In this document: positions 27,265 through 35,075 of the stretch, piece by piece
Position numbering within the stretch: the stretch's first letter is position 1
Layout of the letters: the number at the start of each line of letters is the position of its first letter
Assembly (NCBI GenBank): GCA_964654545.1
Contig: CAZZIU010000004.1
Coordinates: 62,001-126,000 of the forward strand
Direction of reading: 5' to 3'
DNA length: 64,000 bases
Source of the DNA: JABMOV01 sp964654545
GTDB taxonomy: Bacteria > Fidelibacterota > Marinisomatia > Marinisomatales > JABMOV01
Translations under genes and position numbers: made by a program
Notes under the pieces: model-generated
What the model saw: only the letters and a program-made list of their open reading frames with translations
What the model was told of the DNA's origin: nothing
Database searches by the model: none

Positions 27265-27334
27265 TATCATTTCGACATGTATCCTAGAGAATATATCGTA
27301 AAGTTTCTACAAGAACCTAATCGCAAAACAGGGC

Positions 27335-27376
27335 AACAACCGGACATGTGGTTGTGGTGAGTCATTTGCATACTAA
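27335..27376 (+). pseudogene. Remnant of a second IscA/HesB gene (3' end only)
   Basis: One frame reads NNRTCGCGESFAY and then a stop, matching ARSTCGCGDSFAY of the intact gene at 25963. Upstream sequence in that frame no longer resembles IscA. It is a cut-off 3' end rather than a functional gene. Confidence 0.6.
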
Positions 27377-27474
27377 AACCTTTATGACAAATAAAAGTAG
27401 ATTCAGTCACAGATAGATGAACAGTACAGTTTTCGTGTTAAATACATCGTATGACACATTCAAGGAGATGTCAC

Positions 27475-28665
27475 ATGATGAAGAAAACTTTACTCGTATT
27501 ATTGTTACTCGTTGTTGCGCCAATTGCACATGCAGAGGATAATGAAGACTGGACCATCAGTTGGAAGAAGGGTCTTCGGTTTGATAGAAACGACGGCGAG
27601 ATGGGAATCAAGCTAGGCGGTCGTATTCAAGAGGACTTTGCTGTTCTCGCGCCATCAAGTCAATTGCAGGATGTCGTGTCTGGTGGGCAAGGGTTTGCCA
27701 CAGAGTTTCGTCGCATTCGTATTACACTGTCTGGTTACTTTGCAAAGAATGTAATCTTCAAGACACAGTACGATTTTGCATCCAAAGAAGACGACACGGA
27801 TACTCCGGGTTTCAAGGATGCATACATCGGGGCTAAGAACATTCCATATCTCGGCACGCTGCTAGTTGGGCACATGAAAGAACCATTGAGTCTTGAGATG
27901 ATGGAGAGCAGCAATGGTTTGACCTTCATGGAACGTGGATTGCCCTATGCGTTTGTGTCGGATCGAAACACGGGCATTCGTGCAAACAACACTGCCCTTG
28001 ACAAACACCTGACATGGCAGTTTGGTGTGTTTGTTCCTACGGGAGACAAAGGATTCAACTCAGTCGAGAAGGATCAGTATCACGTCACAGGTCGAGTCAC
28101 TGGCACGCCTCTATTCCAGAATGATGGGGCACGCATGATTCACCTTGGTTTGGCTGCAACACATCAATTTGGCGACACCATAACAGAGAAATTTAAAGAA
28201 CGCCCAGAATCCAATCTCGCAAAAGCATATCTCGACACTGGAGATTTTGAACGAGACGGAAGATCGACTGTGGGTCTTGAAGCTGCCTGGGTTCATGATT
28301 CATTTTCGTTGCAAAGTGAATATATGGGAACTGCTCTTGCAGGCACCTATCTTCAAGGAGCCTATCTTGAAGCCAGCTATTATCTTACAGGGGAACATCG
28401 TGTGTATAATAGAAAGATGGGCACATTTACAAATCGTGTGCATCCTAATGATAAGAAATGGGGAGCATGGCAGATTGCATCGAGAGTGTCATATATAGAC
28501 CTTAATGGAGGTGATATTCGCGGTGGCAAAGAAACAAACTTCACTGCGGGTGTCAATTGGTATTATAGAAAGAATCTAAAGGTAGCCTTCAACTATGTAC
28601 GTGGAAATGTAAATAGCGGAGATACTATCAATATTGCTCAGATGAGAACTCAGATCATCTTTTAA
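27475..28665 (+). CDS. Phosphate-selective porin O/P family outer-membrane protein
   Basis: 396 residues from the first ATG of an ATGATG pair; AAGGAG lies 7 bases upstream, so the in-frame ATG at 27451 is not needed. Signal peptide MKKTLLVLLLLVVAPIAHA. Family blocks: GIKLGGRIQEDF, EFRRIRITLSGYFAKN, FKTQYDFA, FKDAYIG, GHMKEPLSLE, SNGLTFMERGLP. The protein ends in IIF as BAM-folded barrels do. In bacteria these trimers pass anions or polyphosphate across the outer membrane under phosphate limitation. It lies 20 bases before a PstS gene, which would take over the phosphate in the periplasm. Confidence 0.88.
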   Translation: MMKKTLLVLLLLVVAPIAHAEDNEDWTISWKKGLRFDRNDGEMGIKLGGRIQEDFAVLAPSSQLQDVVSGGQGFATEFRRIRITLSGYFAKNVIFKTQYDFASKEDDTDTPGFKDAYIGAKNIPYLGTLLVGHMKEPLSLEMMESSNGLTFMERGLPYAFVSDRNTGIRANNTALDKHLTWQFGVFVPTGDKGFNSVEKDQYHVTGRVTGTPLFQNDGARMIHLGLAATHQFGDTITEKFKERPESNLAKAYLDTGDFERDGRSTVGLEAAWVHDSFSLQSEYMGTALAGTYLQGAYLEASYYLTGEHRVYNRKMGTFTNRVHPNDKKWGAWQIASRVSYIDLNGGDIRGGKETNFTAGVNWYYRKNLKVAFNYVRGNVNSGDTINIAQMRTQIIF

Positions 28666-28685
28666 TATAAAGAAACGGAAAAAAC

Positions 28686-29669
28686 ATGAGAATTTTAATT
28701 ACAGCGTTCATTGCACTACTCTTTTTTGCTCCATTCAACGCAACCGCACAACAGACCACTCGCGACACAATTCGCATTGTGGGTTCTTCCACAGTGTTTC
28801 CTTTCTCTACAGTTGTTGCAGAGAGGTTTGGAAAAAACACTCCATACAACACACCCATCATTGAATCCACAGGAACAGGTGGAGGGATGAAGTTATTCTG
28901 CTCTGGTGTCGGTCCTTCACATCCCATTGACATCACCAACGCTTCCCGAGGAATTAAGAACTCTGAAGTTGAGCTTTGCGAATCCAATGGTGTCACAGAG
29001 ATCAAAGAAGTCATGATTGGTTTTGATGGTATTGTACTGGCTAACAAGAAAAGCGAACAGAGATACTTCTTGACTCTACGCGAAATTTTCCTTGCTCTTG
29101 CAAAGCATATTCCACAAAAAGACAATGGGTTCATTCTGAATCCTTATCAGCGATGGTCAGAAATCAATCCAGAACTTCCCGACACACTCATTGAGGTACT
29201 TGGGCCTCCACCAACAAGCGGAACCCGAGATGCCTTTGTGGAACTCGCAATGGAAGGTGGATGCAAAACATTCCCTGTACTCAAGGAACTCAAGAAGAAG
29301 GACAAAAGCAAATTCAAATCAATCTGTCATGCTATTCGCGAAGATAAAAGATTCATCATGGCAGGCGAGAATGACAATCTGATCGTCCAGAAACTTGATG
29401 CCAATCCAGACGCTCTCGGCATCTTTGGATTCTCTTTCCTTGACCAGAACAGCGATCTTGTACAGGGGAGTATCATTAATGGTTCTGAACCAACCTTTGA
29501 GAATATCGCAGATGGTAGTTATCCAATCTCCCGGTCACTCTTCTTTTATGTAAAGGAACAGCACTATGATATGGTTCCGGGCATGAGGGAGTTTGTCTCA
29601 GAGTTTACCTCAGAGAGAGCCATTGGAGAAGAAGGGTATCTTACAGATCGTGGATTAATTCCTAGATGA
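28686..29669 (+). CDS. pstS: Periplasmic phosphate-binding protein PstS
   Basis: 327 residues. Signal peptide (ILITAFIALLFFAPFNATA), then IRIVGSSTVFPFS, the phosphate-loop segment STGTGGGMKLFC, ITNASRGIK, GFDGIVLANKK, LGPPPTSGTRDAFVE and the C-terminal GYLTDRGLI. These are the binding-loop landmarks of the PstS family. It delivers phosphate to the host Pst ABC transporter; no permease or ATPase genes are present, so host subunits would be used. It is transcribed with the porin and ends at a strong terminator. Confidence 0.93.
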   Translation: MRILITAFIALLFFAPFNATAQQTTRDTIRIVGSSTVFPFSTVVAERFGKNTPYNTPIIESTGTGGGMKLFCSGVGPSHPIDITNASRGIKNSEVELCESNGVTEIKEVMIGFDGIVLANKKSEQRYFLTLREIFLALAKHIPQKDNGFILNPYQRWSEINPELPDTLIEVLGPPPTSGTRDAFVELAMEGGCKTFPVLKELKKKDKSKFKSICHAIREDKRFIMAGENDNLIVQKLDANPDALGIFGFSFLDQNSDLVQGSIINGSEPTFENIADGSYPISRSLFFYVKEQHYDMVPGMREFVSEFTSERAIGEEGYLTDRGLIPR

Positions 29670-29710
29670 TGAGAACACAAATTATTTTCTAAAAAAGTGA
29701 AAAAAGTTCA

Positions 29711-29745
29711 AAACTGCACATTGCATAGTCTTTGTGCAGTTTTTT
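29711..29745 (+). terminator. Rho-independent terminator after pstS
   Basis: Perfect 10-bp stem AAACTGCACA / TGTGCAGTTT with a 12-base loop, followed by a T run. Confidence 0.92.
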
Positions 29746-29852
29746 GTTGGATGCGGGCGTGACGCCTCATTTCAACCCACCACACGAATACCAATCGATG
29801 TGTGCATAACATTTATACAGGGTTTGCATATGTTCATATCAACACAATTTTG

Positions 29853-29860
29853 TCTAAATA
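29853..29860 (+). promoter_or_regulatory. Late-promoter-like site (one mismatch) before amt
   Basis: TCTAAATA, 29 bases before the ATG at 29890. The spacing matches the perfect sites. It is the only candidate seen between the pstS terminator and amt. Confidence 0.45.
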
Positions 29861-29889
29861 TTTTCATTTCATAGTATGAGGGCGAAACA

Positions 29890-31089
29890 ATGGAATTGCT
29901 GACAATAAACAACGTATGGATGATGATCGCAACATTTTTGGTATTTGTGATGCATCTTGGATTTGCCTCACTAGAGTCTGGACTTACACAAGCCAAGAAT
30001 ACAACAAACATTTTATTCAAAAATCTATTTGTGATCTGCATGGGCATTCTCACATACTATGCCGTTGGGTTTGAATTGATGTATGATGGGGGCCTCGCCA
30101 TCATGAATAACGAAACGGGTAACGATGCTGCTCTCGCATATGCCGATGGCGCATACACATATCACACAGATTTCCTATTTCAGGCTATGTTCGCAGCCAC
30201 TACTGCAACGATCATATCTGGAGCTGTAGCAGAGCGAATCAAGCTCTCTGCGTTTATGGTCATATCTACGCTATTCGTCGCATTTGCATACCCAATTATG
30301 GGAGAATGGAAATGGGGTGGTGGCTGGCTTGATGCACTAGGATTCTACGATTTTGCAGGATCGACGATCGTCCACTCAGTTGGTGGTATGGCTGCATTAG
30401 TTGGCGCATTCATTCTAGGGCCACGTCTTGGCAAGTATACAAAAGACGGGGGCATCAGTGCAATTCCGGCGAGCAATTTATCACTCGCAATGATTGGTGG
30501 CATGTTGCTATGGCTTGGCTGGTTCGGATTCAATGGCGGCTCTGTACTCTCTGCTGATCCTGTACTCACGTCATGGGTACTTGTGACAACATGTCTCTCT
30601 GCTGCTGCGGGTGGTATCGGTGCAATGGTATCATCCATGATATTGAGTAATAATAAGCTCGATTTTACGATGATGCTCAATGGCATACTCGCAGGGCTCG
30701 TGGGCATCACTGCTGGTGCGGATGTACTGACTCCATTGCAGAGCATACTCACCGGGCTGATCGCAGGAACAATCGTCGTGGCGTCTGTAATCACGCTCGA
30801 CCAGTATCTCAGAATCGACGATCCAGTGGGAGCTGTATCCGTTCACCTGACATGTGGCATCTGGGGAACACTGGCTGTTGGCATATTTTCGCCAGACCAT
30901 AGTGTGTTGACCCAAAGTATAGGAATCGCAGCATATGCCCTTGGTTCTGCATTTTTCTCTATCATGCTATTTGGTGCGACCAATGCCGTTATTGGGCTGA
31001 GAGTTTCCGAAGAAGAGGAATCAATTGGGCTCGATCTAGCCGAACATGGAATGAGTGCCTATTCAAAGGAAGCTCTTGACGCTGCATGA
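29890..31089 (+). CDS. amt: Ammonium transporter (Amt/MEP/Rh family)
   Basis: 399 residues of nearly continuous membrane helices (about eleven). Conserved features: LGFASLESGL in the first helix, FQAMFAATTATIISGAVAER with the pore Phe residues, the first pore His at 162 (STIVHSVGG), WFGFNGGS, the second pore His at about 319 (VGAVSVHLTCGIWG), and the C-terminal GLDLAEHGMSAY that regulates gating and contacts PII proteins. The length is usual and the pore is intact. It has its own upstream region behind the pstS terminator. No glnK/PII gene is adjacent. Phage-encoded nitrogen uptake is the straightforward reading. Confidence 0.95.
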   Translation: MELLTINNVWMMIATFLVFVMHLGFASLESGLTQAKNTTNILFKNLFVICMGILTYYAVGFELMYDGGLAIMNNETGNDAALAYADGAYTYHTDFLFQAMFAATTATIISGAVAERIKLSAFMVISTLFVAFAYPIMGEWKWGGGWLDALGFYDFAGSTIVHSVGGMAALVGAFILGPRLGKYTKDGGISAIPASNLSLAMIGGMLLWLGWFGFNGGSVLSADPVLTSWVLVTTCLSAAAGGIGAMVSSMILSNNKLDFTMMLNGILAGLVGITAGADVLTPLQSILTGLIAGTIVVASVITLDQYLRIDDPVGAVSVHLTCGIWGTLAVGIFSPDHSVLTQSIGIAAYALGSAFFSIMLFGATNAVIGLRVSEEEESIGLDLAEHGMSAYSKEALDAA

Positions 31090-31104
31090 GAGGTACGATA
31101 TAAT
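31076..31104 (+). promoter_or_regulatory. Sigma70-like promoter
   Basis: TTGACG and TATAAT separated by 17 bases, lying in the last codons of amt and 9 bases before the ATG at 31114. Marks the start of the early-type region. Confidence 0.75.
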
Positions 31105-31113
31105 ATGTAAATC

Positions 31114-31623
31114 ATGAACATATTCTATCTACATTCAAATCCTACAATTGCAGCCAAATACCACAATGACAAGCATGTGGTCAAGATGATTCTTGAGAGT
31201 GCCCAGATGTTGTCTACCGCTCATCGTGAGCTAGATGGCTGCCATGTCATGAATGAATCGATTGTGTACAAATCCGCACACAAAAATCATCCATCGACAA
31301 AATGGGCCCGTGCCAGCTATAAGAACTACATGTGGCTGCATTGGCTATTTGAAGAGCTGTGTGACGAGTACACATACCGCTATGAAAAGGTGCATCTCAC
31401 CGATACCAAGCTGCGCGAAGTGCTTCGCATACCGCCTCGCAGAATCGACTATCTTCCACAATTCATGACTCAACCACCTCAGTGTATGCCTGACGAGTAC
31501 AAAGTCCCCGGCGATTCGGTCCTTGCGTATCGAAATTACTATATAGGTGAGAAGGCTCACTTCTCAAAGTGGACCAATCGAAACGTGCCTTCTTTCTTCA
31601 AAACAACAACTGGCAAAACATAA
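31114..31623 (+). CDS. Conserved phage protein of unknown function
   Basis: 169 residues. Blocks such as KYHNDKHVVKMILESAQMLSTAHR, HKNHPSTKWARAS, PPQCMPDEYK and YRNYYIGEKAHFSKWT are typical of a small protein family seen in many phages with no agreed function. Rich in His, Lys and aromatic residues, soluble, no signal peptide. It sits just behind a strong sigma70-like promoter, so it is probably expressed early. Confidence 0.75.
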   Translation: MNIFYLHSNPTIAAKYHNDKHVVKMILESAQMLSTAHRELDGCHVMNESIVYKSAHKNHPSTKWARASYKNYMWLHWLFEELCDEYTYRYEKVHLTDTKLREVLRIPPRRIDYLPQFMTQPPQCMPDEYKVPGDSVLAYRNYYIGEKAHFSKWTNRNVPSFFKTTTGKT

Positions 31624-31664
31624 CAAAACGAGTGAAATAAACAATAAATGGGCAAAAAGACATA

Positions 31665-31802
31665 ATGAATTGGAAAAACAAATCTTGGATAACTATATAC
31701 TATAAGGTTCTTTACTATTTAATGTTTGCCCTCAACATTGCATTTTTCGTAATACTGGGATATGCAATTATTGTACTATTCGTCGAAAGGATGATATCAT
31801 GA
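31665..31802 (+). CDS. Very small membrane protein (45 aa)
   Basis: 45 residues from ATG 31665: a basic, aromatic N-terminus (NWKNKSWITIYYKVLYY) followed by one hydrophobic helix ending in FVERMIS. The stop overlaps the next gene's start (ATGA), which supports its reality. No family recognised. Confidence 0.55.
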   Translation: MNWKNKSWITIYYKVLYYLMFALNIAFFVILGYAIIVLFVERMIS

Positions 31803-32083
31803 ATACAGAAGACATCAAGACTAATTTAACACATATCGTCGTGGGAGCACTAATGGTACTTCCTTTCTTTATGTTATTCAATTACCCCGTACTAGCAATG
31901 TTCATTACATGGTCTATGTGGGGAGTATTCCGAGAACATGCAGAAACAAATGATCAAGGAAAACCTCTCTTTGAGAATTGGGTTCCTCATATGTGGAATA
32001 CCCGTAAGCTGATCGAAAGCATAACATGGGGCGTTGGTGGAGCATTAGGTGTATCAATAATCAAGTTGATTCATCGTCTATAG
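31799..32083 (+). CDS. Small membrane protein, family shared with the gene at 40766
   Basis: 94 residues. Two or three hydrophobic segments surround a polar loop with FREHAET and W...NTRKLIES, and the end reads GVGGALGVSIIK. The gene at 40766 shows the same plan (IIREWEQ ... FGLGGALIG), so the two may be distant paralogs. Such proteins are frequent in phages; a holin-like role is possible but unproved. Confidence 0.6.
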   Translation: MNTEDIKTNLTHIVVGALMVLPFFMLFNYPVLAMFITWSMWGVFREHAETNDQGKPLFENWVPHMWNTRKLIESITWGVGGALGVSIIKLIHRL

Positions 32084-32121
32084 AGGCATGTTTCGTTTCC
32101 ATATGCCGAAATAGCATTAGA

Positions 32122-32199
32122 ATGGGCAAAAACATCAAAAAAGGTGATATACTGTGTGTGATATACGATGTCGAGACGATCGAATCAGGGGTAATGTAA
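32122..32199 (+). CDS. Possible 25-aa peptide
   Basis: A short frame with product starting MGKNIKKGDILCVIYDVE. No clear ribosome site. Listed only because the surrounding 320 bases have no other gene. Confidence 0.2.
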   Translation: MGKNIKKGDILCVIYDVETIESGVM

Positions 32200-32225
32200 C
32201 CTTAGTAGGGATAATGTAACCTTAG
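32192..32225. repeat. Tandem direct repeat, two 14-bp copies
   Basis: TAATGTAACCTTAG at 32192-32205 and again at 32212-32225, 20 bases apart (two helical turns). This spacing suits a protein-binding site. The rest of the gap 32084-32360 holds a 10-bp palindrome GTTCGCGAAC and a GCGAAAA/TTTTCGC hairpin, and nothing else was recognised. Confidence 0.6.
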
Positions 32226-32360
32226 CGCGTCCTTTGTGGGATCTTAGCGTGTTCGCGAACGGCCGCCGAGATTCCCCTCCCGCCCCCAAATTATTTTGCT
32301 CTAGGGCGAAAATCCCTGTCTTTTCGCGTACTTACGGTCGAATTATTTTCGCTCGACCTA

Positions 32361-32388
32361 TTGACAATCTCCCAGAATTGTCTATAAT
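32361..32388 (+). promoter_or_regulatory. Consensus sigma70 promoter of the VWA gene
   Basis: TTGACA and TATAAT separated by 16 bases. The upstream words ATTTTCG and GACCTA are repeated before the second promoter at 34917. Confidence 0.9.
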
Positions 32389-32410
32389 TTGTACTGATTC
32401 GGGGGGCTGT

Positions 32411-32473
32411 ATGCCTTTGATTTACGCTGCTATCGCGATCCTTGTGGTCGTCCTCAAGGAGCTTCTCTCCTAG
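32411..32473 (+). CDS. 20-aa hydrophobic leader peptide
   Basis: ATG 22 bases after the -10 box opens a 20-codon frame (MPLIYAAIAILVVVLKELLS), a single membrane helix with a charged end. Its TAG overlaps the GTG start of the large VWA gene by one base, so translation may be coupled. No clear ribosome site was seen before it. Confidence 0.45.
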   Translation: MPLIYAAIAILVVVLKELLS

Positions 32474-34875
32474 TGTCTATCTCTACTGTATCTGTCGGCG
32501 CCAAGTCTCGGCTTGCCAAGCTGCTGGCAAGTGAGAATATCACCGTCGAGCATCGCAAGGTCGAGACGGCCTATTTCGACGTTAAGAATCGGATCCTCTG
32601 CCTTCCTATGTGGAAGGACATGTCCGAAGACGTTTACGATATGCTGCTGGTTCATGAGACTGGTCATGCTTTGCATACTCCTATGGGGGCTTGGGAAAGC
32701 GCGATCAAGGATCATGCTAACCCCTCGAAATTCAAGGGCTTTGTCAATGTGTGCGAGGATGCGCGCGTCGATAAAAAGCAGAAGCGCAAGTACCCTGGGG
32801 CTCGACGCTCCTACGCTGGTGCTTACAAGGCGCTTCGCGAAGTGGATTTCTTCGGTCTTGATGATCGTGATCCCAACTCTATGGGGCTGATCGACCGAAT
32901 CAATCTGTTCCACAAAGGCTTCTCCGATGTAGTCAAGTTCAGTGACGAGGAGATGCCGTTCGTCGATGCGGTTGCTGATGCTGAATCCTTCGAGGCTGCG
33001 CTTGCGGCTGCGGAGTCTATTTATGATCTGATGGACGCCGAAGCTGAGACTGATTCCGATCATCCTTCTGAGCCTGAGCGATATGAGGATGGCGAGAGCG
33101 GTGAGTCGGAAGCTCCCTCAGGGGAGAATGATGATTCTCCCAACGCCGATACTGACGGCGAGAGCGCCTCTGGTGATAGTGATTCTGGTGATGATTCATC
33201 GGCGTCAGGGGAAAGTGATGAATCTGATGGCGATTCTGGTGATGAGGCCTCATCTGGGGGCTCTGACGAGGATTCGCCTGAATCATCTGATTCCCCTGAG
33301 CCGAATGGCGAGTCTAGGCCTTCGCGAGGTGCTGGCGTTGGTAATGATGGTCCGGTGAGCGAGACGGCTAAAGCTGAGGCGGAGAGCCTGAGCGATATGG
33401 TCGATAAGAATGCCGACAAGGTTCCTGTCTATACGTCCTTTGCTTCTGACAAGGCTTGGATCCTCGACAACCTGATCATCGACTCCGAGCACATTGCCGA
33501 GTCGATCTGGGAAGAAAATCGACCGGGGGCCCTCTCGGGAGATCGCGAAGGTATTCGGCGCATAGCTGACGATCGCCACGCTGATTTCATGAGTAAGAAC
33601 AAGTCGGTGGTTTCGTATCTCGCGAAGGAATTTGAAATGCGAAAGGCTGCTAGTGCTCGTCTCGGTGCTCGTACTACTCGCTCCGGCTCTCTCGATGTGA
33701 ACCGGCTGCACCGATACAAGTGGGCGGATGACGTATTCAAGCGTGCAATTGAGCTTCCTAAGGGGAAGAATCACGGCTTGGTGATGTACGTCGATTGGTC
33801 TGGTTCTATGGGGCACGTCATTAATGACACCATCGACCAGATCAAGGTGATGGCGCTGTTCTGCAAGCGTGTTGGCATTCCTTTCGAGGTGTATGCCTTC
33901 ACTGACGGGGCTCATGCTGCTCCGTGTCTCGGTGCTGATCCTAATAACCAGTACGATACGCTGCCTCCGCTTTTCGACCTTTCAGAGTGCAAGCCCGGCG
34001 ACTGGGTGATCAGTAATGATCGGCCGTTCTGGCTGTTGAACCTGCTGTCGAGTTCAGTTCGGCAGTCTAAGTTTAACGACCAGCTCAAGGCTCTCGGTGT
34101 TCTCCAGATGTCGTTTGGCTGGGAGAATTCTGCTCGCGCACCTGGCTGGCTGAGCCTCTCGGGCACTCCGCTCAATAGTGCGCTCATGAGCGTGTCGCCT
34201 GTGGTCAATGCATTCCGCGCTAAGTACGGTCTGGAGATCGTTCACACTATCTTCCTGACTGACGGCGAGGGTTACGCTCCTACCTATCGGTATGATCCGG
34301 CTAATGAGAGCGCTCGGGAAGATGGCACGGTCCGCGCGCATCATGGCTGGGGATATGAGGTCATCGTCCGTGATGATGTGGTGAAGCGGGAGTGGATGCT
34401 CCGAACCTGGACTGGTCGTGTGACGACCTTTGACGAGGCAACGCTCGAATCGGTGAAGGCTCGAACGGGATCCTCTGTCAGTAACATGTATATCACTGGT
34501 AATAAGCGGTCCTTCAACCAGGACATCATGCGAGCCGTGAAGTACACTGACTCTCCTATCGAGACTGGTAAGCCTGACGAAGCGAACTTCGATCCTGAGG
34601 CAGAGTCGGCTTACGGTAACATGGTTGACGCTGAGATCGGCAAGGCATGGAAGACTGCAAAGGCTGACGGCGGGGTTGCGTACTTCCCGACGCTCGGATG
34701 GAGCTCCTACTTCCTGATGCCGTCTGCGAACATGATCATCGAGGATCATACGCTTGACGATAAGCTGGTCGGCGCCAAGAAGGGCGCGATCAAAAAGGCT
34801 TTCGGTAAGGCTAGCAGCGGAAAGGTGAAAAATCGCGTGATTTTGCGGAAATTCACCGAGATGTTGGCGGTTTGA
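32473..34875 (+). CDS. HExxH metallopeptidase-like / VWA protein (CobT-like)
   Basis: 800 residues. HETGHALH at 61-68 is a zinc-metallopeptidase motif, followed by CEDARVDKKQKRKYPG. About residues 190-290 are a low-complexity Asp/Glu/Ser/Gly linker. A von Willebrand A domain follows with the metal-site motif DWSGSMG near 440 and FLTDGEG further on. VWA proteins of this plan work with a MoxR-type AAA+ ATPase, and one is encoded next door, as in the CobS/CobT-like pairs of marine T4-like phages. GTG start with AAGGAG 12 bases upstream. The gene is clearly richer in G+C than its neighbours. Target unknown; protein remodelling or proteolysis is inferred. Confidence 0.8.
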   Translation: MSISTVSVGAKSRLAKLLASENITVEHRKVETAYFDVKNRILCLPMWKDMSEDVYDMLLVHETGHALHTPMGAWESAIKDHANPSKFKGFVNVCEDARVDKKQKRKYPGARRSYAGAYKALREVDFFGLDDRDPNSMGLIDRINLFHKGFSDVVKFSDEEMPFVDAVADAESFEAALAAAESIYDLMDAEAETDSDHPSEPERYEDGESGESEAPSGENDDSPNADTDGESASGDSDSGDDSSASGESDESDGDSGDEASSGGSDEDSPESSDSPEPNGESRPSRGAGVGNDGPVSETAKAEAESLSDMVDKNADKVPVYTSFASDKAWILDNLIIDSEHIAESIWEENRPGALSGDREGIRRIADDRHADFMSKNKSVVSYLAKEFEMRKAASARLGARTTRSGSLDVNRLHRYKWADDVFKRAIELPKGKNHGLVMYVDWSGSMGHVINDTIDQIKVMALFCKRVGIPFEVYAFTDGAHAAPCLGADPNNQYDTLPPLFDLSECKPGDWVISNDRPFWLLNLLSSSVRQSKFNDQLKALGVLQMSFGWENSARAPGWLSLSGTPLNSALMSVSPVVNAFRAKYGLEIVHTIFLTDGEGYAPTYRYDPANESAREDGTVRAHHGWGYEVIVRDDVVKREWMLRTWTGRVTTFDEATLESVKARTGSSVSNMYITGNKRSFNQDIMRAVKYTDSPIETGKPDEANFDPEAESAYGNMVDAEIGKAWKTAKADGGVAYFPTLGWSSYFLMPSANMIIEDHTLDDKLVGAKKGAIKKAFGKASSGKVKNRVILRKFTEMLAV

Positions 34876-34876
34876 G

Positions 34877-34906
34877 CCGAAATTCCGAACTATTTCGGTT
34901 ATTTTC
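34877..34906 (+). terminator. Possible weak terminator after the VWA gene
   Basis: CCGAAAT / ATTTCGG, 7-bp stem with 8-base loop, followed by TTATTTT. Confidence 0.4.
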
Positions 34907-34916
34907 GGCTGACCTA

Positions 34917-34944
34917 TTGACATTTGCTCCAGGGCGGCTATAAT
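34917..34944 (+). promoter_or_regulatory. Consensus sigma70 promoter of the lipoprotein/MoxR unit
   Basis: TTGACA and TATAAT separated by 16 bases, with upstream GACCTA identical to the promoter at 32361. The next ATG is only 9 bases after the -10 box, so the transcript may be almost leaderless. Confidence 0.9.
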
Positions 34945-34952
34945 TAGGGTCG

Positions 34953-35075
34953 ATGCTCCGGGTGATTCTCTCTCTATTTCTGCTCCTCGCCTGCGACGGC
35001 GCCAAGCCGCGCCCCGCTCCTGGCGAGATCCTGCTCGATCCTATCCATATCTCAATTGAGGAGACTGTAGCTTGA
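34953..35075 (+). CDS. Small predicted lipoprotein (40 aa)
   Basis: A hydrophobic signal ends in a lipobox-like LLLAC, after which about 27 residues (DGAKPRPAPGEILLD...) follow. Lipidation at the Cys near residue 14 would place it in the host envelope. Its TGA overlaps the TTG start of the MoxR gene. The near-leaderless start and the strong promoter support expression; no family recognised. Confidence 0.5.
   Translation: MLRVILSLFLLLACDGAKPRPAPGEILLDPIHISIEETVA

Noticed and set aside
27380..27474. Pho box before the porin/pstS unit
   Set aside because: Single TGTCAT-like words occur on either strand, but no two copies in the 11-base phasing needed for a PhoB site.
32234..32410. 79-codon frame ahead of the VWA gene
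   Set aside because: The part before 32411 crosses the sigma70 promoter and has a random composition; only the last 20 codons look like a possible gene.
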